DNA from: Holothuria scabra
Lineage: Eukaryota > Echinodermata > Holothuroidea > Aspidochirotida > Holothuriidae
Assembly: GCA_037179385.1 (NCBI GenBank)
Contig: CM074187.1
Location: 13,765,450-13,829,449, forward strand
Direction: 5' to 3'
Length of the DNA: 64,000 nucleotides
The translations under genes and the position numbers were made by a program. The notes beneath the pieces are model-generated. The model made no database searches. It was given only the letters and a program-made list of their open reading frames with translations, and had not been told where the DNA came from. Of this stretch, positions 34,501 through 46,500 are shown in pieces (position 1 is the stretch's first letter; every line of letters starts with the position of its first letter).

Positions 34501-37500
34501 TCACAGATTAGGATCTAATGGCTGATAAGTGAAAACACTAACTTTTTACTTTTTCAGGAGCTCAACTGATTCCGGCGAAATCTTTTAATTGCCGAGCACA
34601 TTGCAATAAATGTTCGAAACGTAAGTTTGAAAATTTTTTTAACACCAATTTTCCTTCCTTTGGGCAGTTTACTCTTTGAATCTCTTCTGATTGGTGGAAG
34701 GCAACGTTTGCATTTACCTACAGCGGTACTTTTGAAGATGTACTTCTTTCTTCAAGAAATTCAGTGGTTTAAATGTCCCGTCATTTATAAAATAGTATCA
34801 ATGGCTTTAACATGCAATTGTTTACACTGATGGGACCATGTCCCCGGAAAAAAGAGACCTTTCGAAAAGATTGTAAAATCGGAGGCACATCAACGATAAT
34901 ATACAAGGGTGTTAATTATAAATGTTTCGGCTGATTATTGATGCATTTTCGATACAAATATGAAAAAGGGAAAGGCAAAAATTAAATTTTATATAAACCT
35001 CTTCCATTATGCAATAATCTGATTAATTTTCTGCTCGATAATTAGAGGGGATGACTAATGCCAGATGTGTCATATTTTTGGCGTTTAGGTTTCTAATTAA
35101 GCCAACAAAGGTGTAAATTCTATTAACTTTTATCAGTTATAGTTGAGAACCGACCAATGACTTAAAGGTTTTTCATTTTATTTTCTTCCGTGATCAATTA
35201 TTTAAAGAACTGTCGATCCTTGCCTATTGACTATACTTTGACAGTAACCATAGCAGGAGGGAGATACAGAAATGAAGCATAGAGAGCTAAATTCGGAACT
35301 TATATTTAAGTAAAATGCGTTAAAGTGGATAAATATACGATGGTGACTAAATATGTAATGTTGAAGAGGCATCTCTCTAAAGATACGACCAAATGAATCA
35401 TTTGATACATATGACTAAGAACTCCAAAACAATTCCTAAGTTTCCGGTTGTTCAGGTGATCGGTTTTACAAATGTTCACTATACAGCAGACATTTTCATT
35501 CTTATCTTCTACATAAGTTTATTTATGGAAGTGCTACAGTAATAAATAAAACAATACACACGGCGTGATTTCAGCTTTCATTTGAGAGGAAATATAGATC
35601 AACAGAGAAACAAAAGGGAAGTTATATGGCTACGATTAGATAGATCTTTTGTTTCAGGTTTGGTTTACAAGAATTACGTACTTGTAATAACATTGGAAAA
35701 TCACTGAATGAAATGAAATACCCGCATTAAAATGTGTCAAATATTGAAAATTTTGGTTTTCTATGAATAGAAAACACTACAAAATGCTAATTTGTATTTT
35801 GTATTTTGATTCCATCACATAAAAACTCCTCTGTGGCATATTCTTTGTTTTTACAGGACTCCTAAATATTTCACGTGTCCTGGGAGTTTATTTGGACAAT
35901 GTAGTGTTTATATTGATATCTCCATCTTAACTTTAATTAGGTGACGAGAAGTAAAGGGATAGTGGACAGGAATTTAGTAATAGAAATAATAACAGTTTTA
36001 GTTCTCATTATTTGAAATAGGCCTGATACTGAAGCATGAAATGTTTGAGACTTGCACCTCCCTAGAAACAAACGTTAAAGTTGCTGTAATTCGAAAAGAT
36101 TTTCATAACAAACTTTATTTTTAAAACTAATTTTTAAGAGATCTTTGACGTGGTGTAAAAAACTTTACTTGAACTGATAGAAACAGTTAACGATTCGTGC
36201 ATTTAAGAAAGGGATGAAAAAAATGATCTTAAAACCAACCAACTAATTTTGCAATATTAATGATGTCTATAGTTTATGAATGGAGAAATCAGAGGAGTAC
36301 TTTGTTTTTACCCATGAACATCTGAACATTAAGTATACTTCATATGTAGTCACAACAAACTTCACTCTCGAGTAAAAGGGGAGACTTTTAAACTATAAAG
36401 TTTAACATTGCTCCAATTTTTCTCACCAATGTAATCCTCTTTTTCAGCAATAAAAAAAGTTTATCTGACACTCACGTATAAGTTAGGATAACCAGCTTAA
36501 AATTACGTTTTCGTTCTGAAAAACCTCTCCTTATAACTTGCCCCCCCCCCCCCCAAATATTTATAGAAGTCCCCACTGATGCAATCGTCCATAATAATCT
36601 GTAATTGATATTGCAATAGACCCTTTCCCGTCATGCAATGGCCTCGGAATGTATTATACAATTATATAAAAAAATGGTTGGAGGATGTAGCAATCTTTAG
36701 GCCCGATTCATATAATCCATGTTCTGAATAGATTATTATGACAATTTCATGGTGTGCGAATAATTCGCACAAGCGAGGATGGTGTTTGAGATCAGCAACA
36801 TATTGGAGAGTAGTAAAATTTTCATATGCTTTTGAATGGATTACCTAAAGGTACATAGTATCACAGTTATACGTTACCCGTGAGTTCTTTCGTCGTTTAA
36901 ACGTTTAATGTCAGTCAAATGACCATGCCAATACTTTACTTCGAGCACCAAAGACATTCAATCTGTCACCTCCAACTGTTGCAGGACAAGTTCAACTTCA
37001 CTCTTCTGTATGATCAATTAAGCTAAACTTGTTGTGTCCACCGAGCTAGGAGATTTAATCTGATAACAACTCAATGAGGCCAAGAAGTGTATATATATAA
37101 ATATATAGCTTAGGGGTTTACTCACGGTTGCCATCAGAAGAGAGCTGCATGAATGACACCTCATATGTGTTATTCAATATGTATACACAAGATAAAGAGC
37201 AATTAACATTGATGTCTGTAAGCAATGTAGCTTTAAGTTTAATAAGTTGCAACCCTTGAATCTTGTTAGTTACTCGGATTTGTCTTTTTTTGCTGTAGAG
37301 TGTGGAAAGAAAATGAATACACGGCAAGTTGTGTATTAGATTTATCAATACTAGTCTTACTTCATTTTCCTGGAACTTCATATGACAAGTTGGATAACGC
37401 CAGACACTATTGAACCAAGATTTCTTGTAGTTTCCCTCGTTTTCTTCTTTGTCTCGTTTCTATGGTGGTCAAACAGTTATTAACAAAAAAAAAAAAAACA

Positions 37501-40500
37501 TGTGATTTTTTTCTTAGATTGTGGTGAAGTTGATTGACGTCAAGAGACCATATGCAAAAAGGGACCACCAATGATTTGTCTGATAGGTTAATGGATTGTT
37601 TAATGACACAGGGCTCTTATCAAGCACATAAGTTACGGCTCCATCAAGAAGACGTCCCTTCGTTCTGTACCTACCGCACATGACTATATTTAATTCTAAC
37701 TTCCTTTCTTACAGGCCCATCTCACGAAAAATGTAAAATATGCATTCCACCTACAGGATTCTGTGTTCAGCAAGGTATGTCCCCAAAAGGAACCGTTGCC
37801 TATATGCTTAGCTTGTCGTCATATACGCTGCCTCTAGTGGTTAACGTATTTTGTGTTTGTTAATTATAACATTGTTTATACGTCTAAATTTATCCCATTA
37901 TGTACCATTTGTTTAGAAAGTCTGCCATTCTTCAGACGTATAAATAAAGTATTATATTAATGATTCATGGTCATGCTAATAATATATAAGAGAATTCCGT
38001 ATTTTATTGTGTGGCTATAGAAAAGTAATTGAGTTGACCATCACAGGGTGATGTAAACTCTCTACACTTTTCTTTGAATCTCAAGTGTAAAGATGAAACA
38101 GATAACTGTACACGTGATATTGCGATTTATCAGCTTTTAGGTGTAGTATTTGATGCTGAGAGGCCAGAGAAATTCTGTTCAGTAATTAAAGGACTTCCTC
38201 GCTACGGAAACATCACTTTCTTCAGGAGTTTAAAAAAAAAGTCCACAAATTTGTACATTTATACACATTCCATTTTGTCTTGCAGACCCATATTCTCAGT
38301 GGGTTTACTGCATACGGGTGCGTCGTGTCACACAAATAGGGCTAAGTGAACTTAGTCCTAGCAGGCATTATTAAGGAGAAGTAACGAACCCTACATTTAT
38401 AGATAGTTGAGCTTCCAGGAATTGCAAGGACATTACTCAGTTACTGACCTATAATGAACAGTGCGATCTTATCAGGAGGGAAGCTTGCCTACAGACGGGC
38501 GACGGGTTAGTTGATTCAAACGGTCAAAGAATCGACCGTTGAAGTTTCAGTTAATTTACTTCGGTGTTGGCTTAACTGTTCAATATTTAAAGTAAAAGAG
38601 AAGTCCCTAAAACTTATTTGGACAGCTGAATCTCACAATTTTCTTTCAATTTCTGTTAAAAATATCTTTCATAACATCTTAAGATTAAATATTGCATATT
38701 CAAAGCAAGCAGTTATTTGTTGTAAATTTAACATTCAATGAACTAGAAATATTGTTCCATGATTTTTGAAAACCAGCCATGACAAAGGACGACTTCTACT
38801 TCAATTTTGGGATGATATCATGTCCCTTGAAACCCGCTTTGGTAAAATTCAGACGGTTTTACCTTTCCTCCTTTTGATACGTCCTCTACTTTAATCATTG
38901 TTTTACAAGATTTTTATTTCTTAAAAGTTTAAGCTTCAGCCAAGAGTTACATGTTTTTCACAACATACAGTACATTCCATTTGTCCGCTAAAAACATCGC
39001 AATGTTCTTGTGGTCTACTAGCTTCGACACATTTCAACCAGTAGACACAAGTTAGCAGCAATTCCGCGACATGGCATATGAAATTATCAGTAACTCAAAG
39101 GACAATTTATAGATTCACAACACTCTTTGAGCAAAGAAGATACATTATGACGTCATAGATATAGAAATGTTAAAAGTTCGTCGTCTTTAGTTTGCTGATG
39201 AATTAATCATAACCTGTGGAGGTGTGGTTTTTTTATGAGCGAGTTAACTTTAGGAGCTAAAACAAAACGAGAATGTATTAATGGGTGGAGAACTCATGTA
39301 AATTTGAGTGACATACAGTTTTGCTTTCTTTAAAGCCACAATAGCTAAACTATGTGGTAAGTTGAGGGTACTCTCGGAATCAGACAAAACCGTTCAAAAT
39401 GATAGATCAAATTTGGTAGGATTTGGCAAAGCCAGTGAAGATGGAATAACCGTAAATTATTCTTGCATTAAAATATCCATCTTAATCTTACCTCGAACTC
39501 CCAACCTCCCGACTGCTACGCTTCATGGCTTCAAACCCCACCTCATTAGTATCACAGGCAAGGGTTTAAAATTTTGTATAAGCTCCTTCTCATATAGGCC
39601 TGATCTTTGACTGCAAGTATGTAAGAAGGTTAGTACAAATTTATTCTATTTATTATTATTTTTATTATATTATCTTAGAGGTAATACCTGCGAAACTGTG
39701 CACGATATCATAGTAACAATAACATGCCTGAAATTGATACTTACCTGTACTTGTCCTTATAATTTTTTTTGCCCAGTAATTCTGAAATTTAAGAAGCATA
39801 GTTTTAAATAAAATCTCTCTTTTTGAAAAATTTCTGTCAGTCAAAAAATTCATTCTCTTCATAGTCGCTTTACTTCAGAAATGATATATTCGAAACTTTC
39901 ATGCTTATTTTTTTAAATTGTGCAGTTGTCTGTGCTTTATTTGTGTCCTAATATGATCAATTACATTTTCAAAAACGTCAGTTATGAATGTTATCAATTG
40001 TTACTTTGCAACGTTCCTTCTAATCTATAATCAATATAGTTCATGCGATGTATGAAAAGAAAAGAGTACGCCATCCCTCTGCAGAAGAAGATTGCCTTTT
40101 ACTTTGAAGAGCTAATAAATAATTATCCACTAACATTTCTTACTGCGTTCAACTAACATCTGTCTTTTGAGTTCATTAAATTCACATAAATGATTGTACT
40201 TTAAGATGAGATGCGAAGATATGAACTATGTTTCCAAATTGTCTTTTGCGGAAAAATCTTTGATGAACTGCTCGACTCTACAACATTCGTATGTCTACTT
40301 TCTTCCCGTCACGAAGTGTCCCATGAGTGAAATTACGCTTAGAATGTGGTAATAAGTAAAAGTAACGTGTATTACAAATTCAATGAATAAATTCAAGGAC
40401 CACGTGTTAGCAATTAGTTTTTTCAAGTGTTTACATATGTATAAGATAATTCAATTCGTCCATTGTCCCCAAGAAATGCGTACAATTTGTTTTATTTCCC

Positions 40501-43500
40501 ATGCCAGATCAAATAAATTGTAAAAAATGACCCAAAGATGATAATACTGTCGGCGTTTTATTATGTTTCTGTCATGCTTTATCACAAAGTGCTTTGACTA
40601 TTTCTCTCTGCTTAATTATTATCAAGTAAATTATTTTACTTTCTTAATTATGCATCCCAATATATTATGGGATAGAATTAGGATACGATATGTCCTTATC
40701 ATTCTTTCAATGGCATTAATCCTTAGCAAATGCTGCTCAAAAATGGTGTATTGACAAATCACTTGCGAAAGTGTTCATGACAACAAATTAAAACTGAAAG
40801 TGCAAAACACCCGAGTTTGGTTTTGATTATTTTTGTGTTTGCCAGTTTGCTCTACGTTGGTATTTTGCAAAGATCATTACTACATGTTTCTTAATTGATG
40901 ACGTATTTTTGTGAATTATTATACCTTCGTTCTCAAGCTTGACGCCGTCATTGTTCTCTTCAACAGTATGATCGCAGAATGTACACATCTGCAAAACTGA
41001 GCTTATATTTCAATTGGAATGATGTTGGAACACGTTCTTTCGTAATAGACATACGATTTTTTTACGCTTTCCTCTCTTTTAGGTAATAAACAAAGTTCTA
41101 TAAATCACGAAAACAACTTAGGAAGAGATGTATATTACATCACAGAGCAGTTAGCTTGCTCTTCATAAAATCAAGTGGATATTGTTGGACCTAGGCCTTG
41201 AAACCACAGGCAGCAGATCTGGTGATACCCGCGTTTTGTCTACTGCGTTCGGGTGCAAAATCTACGTCGTGCTTCCAAAGCGCCTCATTGCTTACCTCCA
41301 GAATACCTCTGCCTGACGTCTATACATTAGGCCTATACCTATATTTTACATTCATCCTTCCCTAAACAATAATCACCAAAGGCAAAGAAGATGTACAGTT
41401 TTTAGTACATTTTACAATTTGTTAATCTAATTGAGCTTGATATATTGATGATGACTTTCAGATTTGTTTCATGACAATAAAATACTTATTTGACATTTTT
41501 GCCTTCTTTTGCAAGCACCAGGTAAACGAGCCTACGAGCTGCCAGTACGCGAGGAGCCTCCTCCTTACGTGAATTTTGAAGAAGATTCTTATCATGTATG
41601 TATTAAGATGTTCTTTTATATCATTTCTGTTAGAAACCTTTTACTCATACAAGCACAAAGGACACATGAAACAATTTATATTAAGTTGTCACTATTGCAA
41701 TATCACAGTTGTTGTAAACCTCATTGGAACCGTAGTTTCAGAGTTGGGTGTGGGATTAAAGTTTTTCCTGTCCAACCACGGATCCATTCGGCAAAAGTTT
41801 GCCCTAGTTGGAAAAAATGGGAAGTAGAAAAAGGAGAAATAAAACGAAAGATGAAAGGGAGAGGGGAAATGACGGGAAAGGAACTTAAGATGAGGAAAAA
41901 GGAAGGGGGGAGGAAGAAGGAGAACACATCAACGACGAAAAGTGTGGCGTCTTCACGGGAAAGGTGCAAAAGGGGTTGAATATCTGCTGTAGTAAACCTG
42001 TCATAATATTTAAGAAATACGGTTTTAAACGGAATTATGGAAGACAAATATATCCTTTTGGCAGAACTTAACTGGAGTGGGTGCGCCAAAGATGCCACAA
42101 ATTGTTCATGCTAGTGTGAAATAGAGTCATAGAGATTTAAGTATACATTGTGAGAAAGAAATGCAATTTTACGGTGTAAATACTTGCAGCTAGGGTTCCA
42201 GGTACCGAATGTTATTTAAGAGTTTCCCCAATATACATCTTATAGTGACTGCACGCATATGTAACCATTGTCACTGAATGCTACAATTAAAGGCCACGTT
42301 AGTGTCCAGGCATAAAAGTGGCTTCGTACATTCCGTTAACATTGAGTTCAGGCACAACTGTAAAATAACAGGTCGAGCAGGAGTGACATTATTAAGGAAA
42401 AAAGACGATTTTTGTTTCCTTGCCGAAGGCACACAATAAATCTTTGCGATGGTGATGTCGTGTGTGTGTGTTTGTGAGACGCTTTGGGATTGTGTACACA
42501 ATACCTCAATTTGGAGAATCCTTATATTTGGCATGTAGATGGCCCATACATAGTAAATGATTTCTATCGTTATTGTTAGAGGTCAAAACTCATACACAAT
42601 ATCACAAGATAGGAAGCTTGGATAGATTTCATAATTTGTATGTGAGTGCGATATAGTAAGATCAAAAATTCTATCAGTTTTGATGTATGTCAAAGATCAT
42701 GTGGGGTCACTGAGGTCAAAGACCAGAAACCTTGTGTAAGCGATACCTCAAGAAGTGTAACTTAGAGGGTTCTCTTACTTTGCAATAAGGATCATCAACC
42801 CATTCTGGGTTGATGATCCCTATTGTTTCGTGGAGGTCAAACTAGGTCATGTGGGGTAACCAGGGTCAAAGTCTGGAAACCTTGTTTTCACACTATCTGA
42901 AAATAGGTAGTTTAGATTGGATTTCATACTTTGTATGTGAGTACATTACAGTGAGACAAAGAAACCGATCAGTTTTGGTGGATGACAAAAGTTTGTGTGG
43001 CCACGGGGGGGGGGGGGTCAAGTTAGTTAACTAGTTAGATAGAGTTTTACCGCCCAGTTCCCAGCCCATTGGTTCAAGTCGACCCGCCACGGTCATTTTT
43101 CCAGCTGTGGCTCACTGGATTGTTTTCCCTACTCCATTGCTTATGCTGAGCACCAAGCACAATACCAGTAGGTTCCGTTTTTAAACTCTTCGGTATGACC
43201 CGGCCAGGAATAGAATTTCCAACCTCCCCGACTGCAAGTCGGATGCTCTAACCACTTGACCATTCAGCCATGCATGCCTTCAGAAAGCAAATTTTGTTTC
43301 AATCTGTTTATAGGTATCGCACTAGTTAATTGCTTATGCGGAACATCACGCACAACGGCAGTAGGTTCCGTTTTAGAGTCTTTGATATGACTCGACCTGG
43401 GTATAGAACCCTGGCCTTCAAAATGAGAGGCGGATGCTCTTACCGTTAGACCAAACACGCGGCCACTGGGGGTCAAGGACCGAAAACCTAATGTACACAC

Positions 43501-46500
43501 TCTTCCAAGAAGGGTAACTTGAAGGGTCCTCATAGGCCTACTTGGAATATAGATTGCCCATAAAGATTAACATAAAAAAATCGCTCCCCATGAAAACCTG
43601 CCACTTGAATTGGGCGATAATGCTTCACAATGGGCGATATTTTGACGTCACTAAACCACAGGTCATGCATTAATCACGTGTTTGCTTTTGCTTGTTTGCT
43701 TTGCAACTGCCAATTGCTGAGTGGCATTTTCCATGAACAATTCCATCGTTATAACCGATTTTATGTCTTCAAATTTGAGTTGAATACTAACTTGTCCACA
43801 AAGCTTACATTTAGCGATCACAATCTTAAGACTGTTTTATCGGTTTCTTGAAATGTAAAATGTAATGAGATGTTCGTCATGTTTGTGAAGGTTACTAGAC
43901 CACAGTAATGTTTGTTTTCCGGATTACTTCTTAAAGCAATGACAAGTGGACTTGTGAAGCTTTCATGAGAGCAATTTTCTAATCATTGGTGAACGTCGAA
44001 GGTCACGGGAAGGTCAACAGGGTCAGAGTCTGAAAACCTTGTTTGTACATTATCTTGAGGGTAGAAAGTTTGGATATTTCATACTTGGAATGTGAGTGAG
44101 ATATAGTTGCACAGAGAGACCGATCAGTTTCGTGGAGGTCAAAGTTCATGTGGAAGTACCAGGGGTCAAGGACTGGACCTTTCGTACATGATGTCTCAGG
44201 GAGGGTAACTTGGAGGGTCCCCACACTTTAACATGTAGATAGCCCATATGAAAAAGATGATCCCCTGTGGTTTCTGGTGAATGCTGAAGGTCATATGAGG
44301 TAGCCAGGGATCAAGTCCTCTATCTATACCATGATTACACATTTCATGATGGAGTCTTGAATAGTTTTAATTTACACATACCACAGTATATGGGTATGAT
44401 ATAGTAATCAGAACCTATTTTTTTCGTTTGCCAAAGGTTATCTGTGGTCTCAGAGGGTCCAAATCTTTGAACCCGTCTTGAACTATATCTCAATATCGGA
44501 AGCTTGGATGCATTTGTTTCATACTGTGTGGATGCTTCATCCGCATATCCCATGTGTGCTCGAGTCAAGTTAATGAACTCTTAGCAAAGGCTTAATTTTA
44601 GCAAATTGAATCGTGGTTGATACTTACTTGGGTCATGAATTACATGCCTCCCGCTAGCTGGTGAATGCTTCAGTGACTATAAGTTTTGTTCTAGGTGCAT
44701 AACTATTAGATTATGCAACGTGTAATTCACATCTGACAGGAATAGCTTCGTTTGATGGAAAGAGAAAGTGACGTAGGTATATGAGAATGGGAGTTATTTT
44801 TGCAAGGTTTCATTTTTTTCAACGAATCTTAAAGGCCAAAGCTACAAATCTGGGATGGGGTATAGGTACAGATTCGATAGATGATAGATCTTTTTTTATT
44901 TCCTTTCATATCACTTGTAATGAATTACCTTTTTTAGTTTTACTCACCTTTTATCTTTACTTTTTGAAACAAAGGGGCAATTTTTGAACAGTATCCGTAA
45001 TAAATAAACTTTTGATTGGTTAGAAACCAGTGGCAGACCCTACTGCCAGTGTAAAGTCCCAAATACTACCACAATATATCGTATATTTATGAAGTGTATT
45101 GAGCATAACGTGCATCGGGTATTGATTTAAAACACGTACAAACTTGTTCTTAATATTTCACGTGTTTACTTTCCGAGACACGCACTATCAAGATGCTATA
45201 CGTTCACAAGACTAAAAATTGAAAATAGGTGCCCGTTATAGCAAACAAGAGTCATAGATACAAAAACATTTGTGTTCATTATTGTATGTTTCAAATTTTT
45301 ACTCCATTTACCTACAACTCGTGATAACAAATATCAAACTTGAAAAATACCTCTATACATTCGCTTCATACGTGATTTTTTTTTTACTTTATCCACAAGT
45401 AACATCTTACAGTTTAAGGAATAATTCCAGGGGACCGTTCCACAAAGAGTTACGCACAATCTTAAGTATGATTTACTGTTGACTTAAAGGCATATTCTGG
45501 AGACAAAATTCGTTAACTTCAAAATAAGCAGAAAAATTTTCCCTTTCAGAAGGTGAAAACGGCATCTCGATAGCTTATGGCGTTCGGAAGGTACAAATTT
45601 TTAAAGTATTGCAAATTTTTCTTGGGATTTGATGCATCATAGGAAACCTGTAATGTCATTGTGGCACATTTATTTAACATTGCATTCAATTTATTTATAA
45701 TTGTGATGCAGCTGCTGGAAATATTAAGCAATGATGTTTGTTATACTCTATATATGGTGAAGGGGAATGCTAAATCTATAGGAAAAGATATTCAAACATT
45801 CCAACAGTATCAAATTTCAAGGACAAACAGGACTTTCAATTTTAAAGAAAAACACAAGGAATTTGAAGCAATGTGCCCACATTACATAACATTTTGTGGC
45901 TTTGTTGAAGAGCAGAGGTATTTTTGAACGAAAATAACCAATCTTTAAAGTGAGATATCTTGAGTTAGGAAAATGGTATTGTGATAGGGTTTGAAGGACA
46001 TGGTGTGGAATATTTTTGTCTTTCTTACAAGACAGAGGCAAAAACCCACCAGAAAATACCTTTAAGTAGGGGTAATCAACCTTAAGATTGTGCGTAAGTC
46101 TTTGTGGAATGGGCCCCAGGTCTATATTATGTTCTCGCCAGACGATGGGCTGTTTGGAATGACAGGTCCCTCTTAGCAAACCAAATTAGCTTATTTTTAC
46201 AAGTTAACAAGACAAAACGATACTTTCACGTTTTTTTTTCCATTTTGTGATGTTAAAGCAATGGCGAAACCAGAATGTCGGAATTGGGGGTGGTTAAACC
46301 AGGGAGTTACTAGAGAGCTTTATAAACTCCCTGGTTAAACTAATAACAAAGGATAATGTTGCAGAGGGACGAAATGTTCGGGACACGAAGACGAACTTAA
46401 AGCTCTCGTTCATAGGGTGAAATCCAGGGAGAGTATCTCTGGATGAAAAGTTAAGTCTCTTGAGAGGTAGTTTATTATTTTCCGGTTGACGCAACTCCTA

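Larger units (their letters stand above)
31575..34557 (+). other. intron 1 of the six-exon gene
   Basis: It is 2983 bp, GT..AG, and holds a family C repeat (32411-32717) and a full-length SINE (33998-34252). The rest is unassigned. Confidence 0.65.
42540..44545. repeat. diverged ~145-bp tandem repeat, interrupted by SINEs
   Basis: Blocks such as AGGTCAAAGTTCATGTGG, CCAGGGGTCAAGGACTGG, GGGTAACTTGGAGGGTCC and GAGACCGATCAGTTT recur at about 42699, 42848, 43466, 44001, 44150, 44290 and 44435, roughly 140-150 bp apart. The SINEs at 43019 and 43326 split the array. About 43561-43984 does not resemble the unit. Confidence 0.75.

Noticed and set aside
41509..41979. 156-codon frame starting in exon 4
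   Set aside because: Only the first 80 nt are flanked by splice sites. The rest reads through a consensus donor into purine-rich low-complexity intron.
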